A stretch of 64,000 bases of DNA, taken from Macrostomum hystrix (Eukaryota; Platyhelminthes; Macrostomidae). Made by a program: the position numbers and the translations under genes. The notes beneath the pieces were generated by a model. That model did not search any database and was not told the origin of the DNA. It worked only from the letters and a program-made list of their open reading frames with translations. The stretch is taken from NCBI GenBank assembly GCA_950097015.1, contig CATNEN010000030.1:2279001-2343000 (forward strand), written 5' to 3'. Shown here one piece after another: positions 56,935-64,000 of this stretch (positions are counted from its first letter, which is position 1; the number at the start of each line of letters is the position of its first letter).

Positions 56935-57588
56935 CTTAGCACCAATGCCAATGTAGGGCCTATATTATTATATAAAAAAAATACTTCAGTTTTTTAATTG
57001 ACTTCAATTTCAAACTTTAGCCTTACTATCTGTTTTAGCTTAACTGTAATTAAAAAATGGATATTTAAAATAATTGGTGCAACTATAAGTTTGATCAATA
57101 ATTTTATGAAATATTAAATAAAACTTGCCAGAATTTACCTTATTTTATGATGAATAACTATTTATAAATTAACAAAAAAGCATGAGCTTCATTGCAAGAA
57201 TCTAGTTGTAGCCATTGCCATCCTTGTCATGGTGTCTGATTCCTATATGTAAGGATAGGCCAAGGCCTACTCACAATTCACAAAAGCCCTTAAGCTTTGG
57301 TCCACCCTATTGGAAAAAAATTGGAAATTTTAGGCCTTGTTGTTGTTGTACACTGCCATGATCTAGACTATGGGGCAGAATCAATGTCACCTATGTGGCT
57401 CAGGTGTTTCCTAAGGTAAAGAAGTACACCTGTCAGAGAAGACTTATTTCATTCCCTAGGCCAGCAGCCAGCACCAGCAGAAGTAGTGTAGCAGTAGGTA
57501 GTACAGTAGTATAGCTTTAGCCTACAGCAATGCATCAGCTGCCTGCAGCAGTATGTTAGCAGCCAGCTGTGCTAGCAGAGCAGTATCC
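56935..57588. other. Intergenic spacer
   Basis: AT-rich sequence followed by a CAG/CTG-rich stretch from about 57460 that leads into the hairpin. No gene was recognised. Confidence 0.4.
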
Positions 57589-57706
57589 ATTGCAATGTAT
57601 CAACAGCAATGCAGTTGTAGGGCCTACTCATTTTTTGTCATTTTAACTGGCATCATTTCTATCTGTCAGTTGTACTGCAACTGCACTGCTGTTGATGCAT
57701 TGCAAT
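57589..57706 (+). ncRNA. Long hairpin, candidate miRNA-type precursor or small palindromic element
   Basis: Arms at 57589-57620 and 57675-57706 pair over 32 positions. As plus-strand RNA there are 29 Watson-Crick pairs, 2 G-U pairs and 1 mismatch, with a loop of 54 bases. The G-U pairs favour the plus strand as the folding strand. No known miRNA was recognised, and a decayed transposon palindrome would look similar. Confidence 0.35.
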
Positions 57707-59436
57707 CTTATAAATCTTGTAAGTCTAGTGGTAAACTATAAAAAGTAGCCTATAAAGCTATAGAATGCTTTTATTTTGAATATATGAGTTAAAATATTAA
57801 TATAAATATTACTTAGTAAGCTAATTAGCTACAAGTGACTATCAAACAGTATATGTATTAGTGCCTTATTAAAAACTGATCACTATTCACCAAAGACTAC
57901 CATTCCTCATTGTTTAAGTCAATTATTGCTGATGTGATTACAAACAAGTCATTTGTATCAGTTTAATATAATACAATATCTTTAGTTTAAGCCTAGTTGT
58001 TAGTGGTTTTCTAGATAGGACTTCTGACCAAGAAGTAATTAATTTGTATGTTAGCACAGGGGAGACAGTGTCTTTAATGGAGCAATTTAATTTTTTTTTA
58101 CAATTTAAAAAAAAAATTGAAAATTCAAAGCTGTGGACACTCCTGCTAGGCAGGTGCGCAGTTGGTTTCAAGAAAAAGAGCGCAAATGCGCAATTGCTTT
58201 ACAGTCTAAATATCTTCAGTCCGACTCAACATTGTGATTGATTTTACAAAATAATGTTGTTCAAAAGACCTTTTTTGATCTCCGTAGTGCATTTATAAAA
58301 ATAGATGTGGTGATTTCACAAAAATACGGACAAATCTACCAAATTACATTTTTTTGATCTCCATAGTGTATTTTGCTAATTATAACAGCTAAGGTTGTCT
58401 TTTCACACTCGGAGCATGTAGTCATGTTTGAGAATAAGTGTGCCCCTCCATCAAAAAATTTCTGTAACTGTGCCTGGCTAGAATCGCACCTAATGTACAT
58501 GTAAGTTTATTTTAATATGTAATTGTATACCTAAGTACACAATAGCTTGGATGTACGGCACAGGTGCACACTGCTATACCATGTGCACCTACATGTACAT
58601 TTAAATGTATTTTATAATGTGTCATAATGTACATATATTTCAATGCACAAGGTGCGAGTACAGAGGCACTGGCATTCACTACTAGCATTGCATCTACACG
58701 TACTTGTACATGTAAATGTATTACAAATTACAAATTTATAAAGAACACAAGACGTTAGTGTAGGGGCACAAGGGTGCATTGTTTGTTATACATCTACATA
58801 CTTATGACAACTTTACGCACACAAGGCGTGGCTGCGTGGACAGAAATTTCTTTCTGTGTAGCCGCGCAGGCAATTTTACACAAGCGCGCTGGACACTGTC
58901 CGCAAAAAGCCCTATTGGCTCCAATAGGGGTCAAGGCTAGAAATTTCAATGAAAAAGCACTTTCTTGACTTTAGAGTGACTATGGCTAAATATTTAAGAA
59001 CCATAGAAGAATGAATAAATATATGTAGGTACTTGTAGTTTGCAATGCTCTAACCTTTAGCACATCCTTTTGGATACTATTAAACAACTAACATAAAGCA
59101 TAATGTAATAGACACTAATGACCCAACAGTTCAAATCTATGCTATATATTATAGGTATAGACAACACCAATAAATTCTAGCCTAAATGGTTTTACACATT
59201 CAAAGAAATTTTTTTTGTGTAATATATACTTTTATATAATTTGTAGAATACAATGTATGTATGTACAGTGTACTTGTATGTACAGTGTACTTCATTCCAG
59301 ACTGTACATATAAGATATAGCAAAAGTATGAATGGCTGCTTTGTTATTTATGGCTTTTATATCAGTTACTTTATAAATTTCAGGCAACTTGCACCTTCCA
59401 CTTTCATGTTTTAGCAATCAACTGTCATTTACAATC
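57707..59436. other. Spacer upstream of NAA50 with degenerate repeats
   Basis: TTTTGATCTCC(G/A)TAGTG is repeated at about 58271 and 58347. A loose repeat of about 100-130 bp, marked by TGTACATGTAAATGTATT-like segments, recurs near 58492, 58589 and 58702. Two short stem-loops (GACAGAAA/TTTCTGTG near 58840 and CCCTATTGG/CCAATAGGG near 58910) lie in a GC-richer patch. A two-codon upstream ORF occurs at 59406-59414. Confidence 0.45.
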
Positions 59437-60842
59437 ATGACATCAGTGGCACACTCAGATGAAGCTGCTACTACTCCTGCTGTCGCCGACATTGTCAGGG
59501 AGTCTAAACTGCCAAAAGACAGTCGCATTGAGCTGGGCGACATCACTCAACACAATATTAGACAACTGCGTATTATTAACCAGGTGTGCTTTGAGGAACA
59601 CTTTCTGACAGTCTTCTGACAGACATCCAGATTGATGGATAGAAGTTATGCCTAGCTAAGCTGGGCCAGATTTCAGCCACTGGTACAGCCGCATCTATCC
59701 TCATTTCTATTCTAGCTGAGTATTAGTACTCAATTTACAGCTGAATGATTCAAAGAGAAATTGTCCCCCTCAAGATGCGATTGCTATTCCCGACCTCTCG
59801 GTAAAAACTCAAAAGCTCTGTATGCTCTCACCAATAGGCAACAGACTCCCATATTTTAAGACTATTCAGTAAAACATTAAACTAAATTAGTTGTTTGTTA
59901 ACAGTAAATTTTCCAAGGGGAGATTTGACACTACTTCGTGACATTTCGTGACGAAACTCAAGAACACCTTTTTGTTGGGCCATCTTCTGACACAATAATC
60001 AAGTCGCCAGCCCTTCAGACCGTCGATTTTTGCCATAAGAGCTAGTGTTTCTTACGCCTATACACGAAATTGCACTGCACCTCAGTGCGGCCTTGCCAGG
60101 ACTTCAAACTTTATCAGCGTGTCACCCGAATGAGCCTGCACCATCTCCGACTTTGATGGTCAGCAAACTATATCTAGACGGAGCTGCTGGACCTTCAACA
60201 AGAAGTAGTTGAGTGTAGCCGAATATTGAGGCTTGATCGGCGATAGTAGAGTAATTCTATTGAAAGAGAAACTAGATTATTGTTTCAGAAGATGCGCAGC
60301 CAAAAAAGTTGGTCCGTGTTTTTCAGTTTCGTGTGCTTGTATTGCTCGGTTCGGGTGCAGCAAAAGTTGTTGTCAGGGGCTCCCCTTGGCATAAAAACGG
60401 GAAAATCTCGTAGGAAAATTCACCTGCTGGTCTCAATTCACAGGTGGTCTTTCCAGTGTCCTACACCGACAAATTCTATGACGACATTCTGGAAAACAGC
60501 GAACTGGGCCGTCTGGCCTACTTCAATGACATTGTTGTTGGCGCAGTCTGCTGCCGCATCCAGTCGGAGGCCGGCCAGAGGCGCCTGTACATCATGACGC
60601 TGGGCTGCTTGGCACCCTATCGTCAGATGGGCGTCGGTACTAAGCTGCTAGAATACGTGTTCGAGATCTGCAATCGGGACAAGAATATCGACAATATTTT
60701 CCTGCACGTCCAGACTAGCAACGACGGAGCCCTGTCATTCTACCGCAAATTCGGCTTTGATGTAGTTGACACAGTGGAGAATTATTACAAGCGTATTGTG
60801 CCGCCAGATGCTTACGTGCTGCAGAAGAACCTGCGAGCCTAG
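59437..60842 (+). CDS. NAA50: N-alpha-acetyltransferase 50 (NAA50/San)
   Basis: Two exons, 59437-59583 and 60444-60842, join in phase (INQ|VVFPVSY) to give 181 aa. It is a GNAT-fold enzyme that moves the acetyl group of acetyl-CoA to N-terminal Met of proteins. It works alone or with the NatA complex on ribosomes and supports sister-chromatid cohesion. Visible signatures are SRIELGDIT, the peptide-binding FPVSY, GAVCCR, YIMTLGCLAPYR and the acetyl-CoA loop RQMGVG (109-114). The catalytic pair Tyr98 and His137 has the same 39-residue spacing as in animal NAA50. SFYRKFGF and the tail YVLQKNL are also present. The first 25 or so residues (Ala/Thr-rich) extend beyond the usual N terminus. The single intron contains a decayed SINE. 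The identification is secure. Confidence 0.95.
59635..59845 (-). mobile_element. Decayed SINE family 1 copy in the NAA50 intron
   Basis: GCTGGGCCAGATTTCAGCCA, ACAGCCGCATCTATC and the box B-like complement GATTGCTATTCCCGACCTCT keep the order of family 1, with many changes. Confidence 0.5.
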
Positions 60843-61365
60843 AAAGCATAGCAACTAGGCGCTAATTAGGTGGAATTAGGGGGATTTCTATAGCTAGACT
60901 GCACATTTGGGATTTTGATACTGTGACTACAATGTGTTTATTGTTTGGGCCAATGACAAGCCGAAAAGTACACTTGGAACAGTCGATAGTCATTTCTTCT
61001 TGCTGTCTAAGGGCTCATTTAGTTTGGTTTGATAATAAGTTAAAATTATTTATTATGTTTAACGAGAGGTCAAAAGCGAACGTGCTGTCCCCCAGTCCGT
61101 CTGTCTCCCTTAGCTTCAATTCTGTGGCCTGATTCGGTTGCCTATCCTATCTTTTTTATATTCCCTTTGCTGGCAAAGTATAACTTTCGCATTATAATAC
61201 TGCGCTTGCTCTAGTTACTTTTTTAATGAATACGTCAGTCTTGTTTGTGTCTGATTTAGTTATTTCAATTCGATCTTCACAGGGCTCTTTTATTCAGCTT
61301 AGTGAGTAGCATTCTTTATTAGTCTGTTAAATATTAGATATTCATCAACAGTTAATCCCGCTCTA
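60843..61365. other. NAA50 3' flank and spacer
   Basis: No AATAAA lies close behind the stop. A 69-codon frame at 60923-61132 is unsupported. Confidence 0.4.
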
Positions 61366-62345
61366 AAATCCCCATTCCAAATTACGAGTACTTCTCCAGG
61401 ATCCCCATTCCTACTCTTCTAAGATCCCCATTCCTACTCTTCTAAGATCCTCATTCCTACTCTTCTAAGATCCTTATTCCTACTCTTCTAAGATCCCCAT
61501 TCCTACTCTTCTAAGATCCTCATTCCTACTCTTCTAAGATCCTCATTCCTACTCTTCTGAGATCCTCATTCCTACACTTCTAAGATCCTTATTCCTACTC
61601 TTCTAAGATCCCCATTCCTACTCTTCTTAAATCCCCATTCCTACTCATCTAAGATCCTCATTCCTACTGTTCTAAGATCCTCATTCCTACACTTCTAAGA
61701 TCCTTATTCCTACTCTTCTAAGATCCTCATTCCTACTCTTCTAAGATCCTCATTCCTACTCTTCTAAGATTCTCATTCCTACTCTTCTAAGATCCTCATT
61801 CCTACTCTTCTAAGATACTCATTCCTACTCTTCTTAGATCCTCATTCCTACTCTTCTAAGATCCTCATTCCTACTCTTCTAAGATCCTCATTCCTACTCT
61901 TCTAAGATTCTCATTCCTACTCTTCTAAGATCCTCATTCCTACTCTTCTAAGATACTCATTCCTACTCTTCTTAGATCCTCATTCCTACTCTTCTAAGAT
62001 CCTCATTCCTACTCTTCTATGATCCTCATTCCTACTCTTCTAAGATTCTCATTCCAACAATTTAATTGTCATTCCTACTCTTCTGAGATCCTCATTCCTA
62101 CTCTTCTGAGATCCTCATTCCTACTCTTCTTAGATCCTCATTCCTACTCTTCTAAGATCCTCATTCCTACTCTTCTAAGATTCTCATTCCAACAATTTAA
62201 TTGTCATTCCTACACTTGATTCCGCATTACTACCCCAATATCCTCATTTCTACACTCAAATCCATATTTCTACCCCAGTATCCTTTTTTCTACTCTCAAA
62301 TCCATATTTCTACCCAAATATCCTCATTTCTACTCCAAGACCCTC
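61366..62345. repeat. 23-bp pyrimidine-rich minisatellite just upstream of INTS2
   Basis: The unit is ATCCTCATTCCTACTCTTCT plus AAG, about 38-40 units, with CCCATT, CTTATT and TCTGAG variants. A block ending CCAACAATTTAATTGTCATTCC occurs twice (about 62050 and 62190), showing a recent duplication of several units. The right edge degenerates about 60 bp before the INTS2 ATG, so the array occupies the promoter position. Confidence 0.94.
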
Positions 62346-62404
62346 AGCAGTCTGTGGCCTCCTAAATCACCAAATAGCGCGTTCACATTTCCAGTCCTGG
62401 AACC

Positions 62405-64000
62405 ATGCAGTCTGGTTCAAACGGCTACGAACAGTCGCAGTTTCGCCATCTTGACACTGACACAATGGACAACGACGGCGTTGAATGCGACTGCGACTTT
62501 GCCAAGATCTATCGGGCTGTACGCTGCGGCCGACTCGGCTCCCAAGTCTGGTCCGAGGCTGAGCTGCTGGCCCTGGCGCCTCTCCTGTCTTGGCACAGGG
62601 ATCGTATCGACCTGGCCCGCCTGTTGTCCACCTGCAGGCCCGGCGCCAACAGTCTGCACTTTGGTCACGTGCTCGATTTCGCCAATGCGCTGCACTATAG
62701 CGTTGATTTTGGCGCTCTCGGACACGACGCGCGCGTTGATTTGCAGCAGAGAATTGTAGACAAAGGCGGCCTGATTGGCGATTTCACCTCGGTTGTGTGG
62801 CCTACGGCTGCCACCAGCGGAGAATTCGAAAGCTGCGATCGGCCAGATCAGCAGGCCAGGATGCTGCTCAGGTAAGGCTGCTGTATTTAAATTGCCGATT
62901 TAGTGTGAAACTTTAAACCCGTAACATTTTGGTGTCTGATCATATCCGCAGAGACATTCTATTAGCGGTTCGAACTGCTGAAGCTCACGGATTTTCTAAT
63001 AGTGGCGCGTCCACCTCGTCCAGCGTCGGCGAATCGACCGACGACAGTCAGGCTGTCGCCGAGCTCGCCGACTCTGAGCTGCTTTTCCACCACTGTCTGG
63101 CAACCCTTATCGCAGTGGCTCACCGCCTGCCCGACCTCCTTCCACCGGACCGCCTCCTGCCTGGCCTTCTGCGACTCCGGCGCGGCCGACGACTACTTCA
63201 GCATGTCGCCGCCATTCAGCCGCACGCCTGGCGTCGTCTAACACGCCAGCTGCTGGCCATTGGTCCAGGCCGGCCTATCCAATGGGCGCTGGCCTTGGCC
63301 GAATTTGATCCTGGCCAATCTGATTGGCTAGCCGAGATGTGCTTAGCTGAGCGGCGCCATCCTGAGCTCCTGGCCGGCCTGCTCAGTCGGGCCAGCCCGC
63401 AGGCCAGACCGGCCTCTCTAAGGCGATTATTAATGCACGAATCGACGGACACTAGAGCCTGGTTTCTGGCCGCTGTCACCGCGAGTTCGACTGGCAGTAC
63501 AACTGGCCGGAATCGGCAGCAGCATCAGCCATCAGCAGCTGGCACCGCATTCTTAGCGGCCTGCCGCCCGGACCTTCTAGTCGAGCTGCGTTCCGTTGCC
63601 TCAGCCAGCGCCATCGCTGCCTCCGTAGCGGCTTCCACCCTGGCTAGCCAGCTAGTGAAATTGTACGCCGCTTTGTATTGCCACGCGCCAAGCCATCCGG
63701 CGCTGACTGAGCCGGAGCTGGCCGCCCTTGCCGAGCTCCTGACTTCGGCCGGGCCGGACGCGCCCGGCAGTCTCACAGCCGTCTGCGTCGCCTTCGCACT
63801 AATCGCCTACACGGCATTTAACGAGGCCCAACAGGTTCGACTTCTGGCCTGGCTGCGTCGGCTAGTAAGGGAGCCCGGCCGGCCAGACTGTCGCTATAAG
63901 GTCGGTAGCCTTCCGAAAAGTTAAGCTTTTTTCGTACTTTAATGCACCTCTAGCCACCTGTGTTTCCCGCACCTGTGCCACCTCAGGAGGTGCTGTTACT
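62405..64000 (+). CDS. INTS2: Integrator complex subunit 2 (INTS2), 5' part
   Basis: INTS2 belongs to the Integrator complex, which processes snRNA 3' ends and attenuates RNA polymerase II transcription in the nucleus. Exons are 62405-62871, 62952-63900 and 63987 onward, cut by the window edge; about 477 residues are visible. Phases agree at both junctions (AG|A for Arg, then phase 0). Similarity to animal INTS2 is seen in the order VDFGALGHDA, ELLFHHCLATLIAVAHRLPD (matching the ILQAELPSLLP region), LLRLRRGRRLLQHV, QLVKLYAALYCHAP followed by ALAELL, and AQQVRLLAWLRRLVREPG, then EVLLL at the edge. Exon 2 includes a Ser/Thr/Gln-rich insert. The exon 2 donor GTCGGT is weak. An acceptor-like TTTCCAG ends 10 bases before the ATG. 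Confidence 0.85.

Noticed and set aside
63002-63776. Other-frame and minus-strand frames over INTS2 exon 2
   Set aside because: They are shadows of a GC-rich exon; only the frame joined to exon 1 in phase shows INTS2 similarity.

Overview
This is animal nuclear DNA. The genes are split by GT..AG introns and encode conserved metazoan proteins. tRNA-derived SINEs, hAT-like, mariner-like and LTR-type elements lie between and inside them. The setting fits a repeat-rich invertebrate. A free-living flatworm such as Macrostomum would fit the possible spliced-leader acceptors just upstream of several start codons and the very high minisatellite load. That taxonomic guess is inference; nothing in the window proves it.

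Five conserved genes could be built exon by exon with matching splice phases. They are AP1S, the sigma subunit of clathrin adaptor AP-1 (minus strand, 14673-19753, 5 coding exons, 166 aa); a TDRD5-like protein with three LOTUS domains and one Tudor domain (plus, 23985-28128, 5 exons, 630 aa); MCM2, a replicative helicase subunit (plus, 30584-36568, 7 exons, 941 aa); NAA50, an N-terminal acetyltransferase (plus, 59437-60842, 2 exons, 181 aa); and the 5' part of INTS2, an Integrator subunit (plus, from 62405, running off the right edge). There are also two genes for small secreted proteins: a Methyltransf_FA-like protein at 39776-40542 and an unknown protein at 50124-50621. A broken tandem paralog of the latter lies at 51558-51815. 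It has ACG where ATG should be and is cut short by a retroelement fragment.

Most of the rest is repeats. A 10.1-kb array of a 14-bp unit (1947-12087) dominates the left side. It is followed by a 35-bp array (13056-14560) and at least a dozen more minisatellites with units of 15-71 bp in introns, 3' flanks and intergenic DNA. Two tRNA-derived SINE families recur in both orientations. Several transposons are complete enough to show target-site duplications: a MITE family with 8-bp duplications (21341-22274 and 23275-23555), a second hAT-like family (16397-16637 and 49441-49913), a further 8-bp-duplication element (56465-56934), a foldback element with a 9-bp duplication (54473-54912), a TA-flanked MITE (50758-51131), a mariner relic (46341-47091) and a truncated gag-protease LTR retroelement (51816-53128).

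The genes do not form an operon or pathway; they are unrelated housekeeping, germline and secreted genes. The most unusual themes are minisatellites growing inside transposons, a giant array whose unit carries an AP-1/NF-E2-type binding site, and signs that part of that array is a collapsed assembly.
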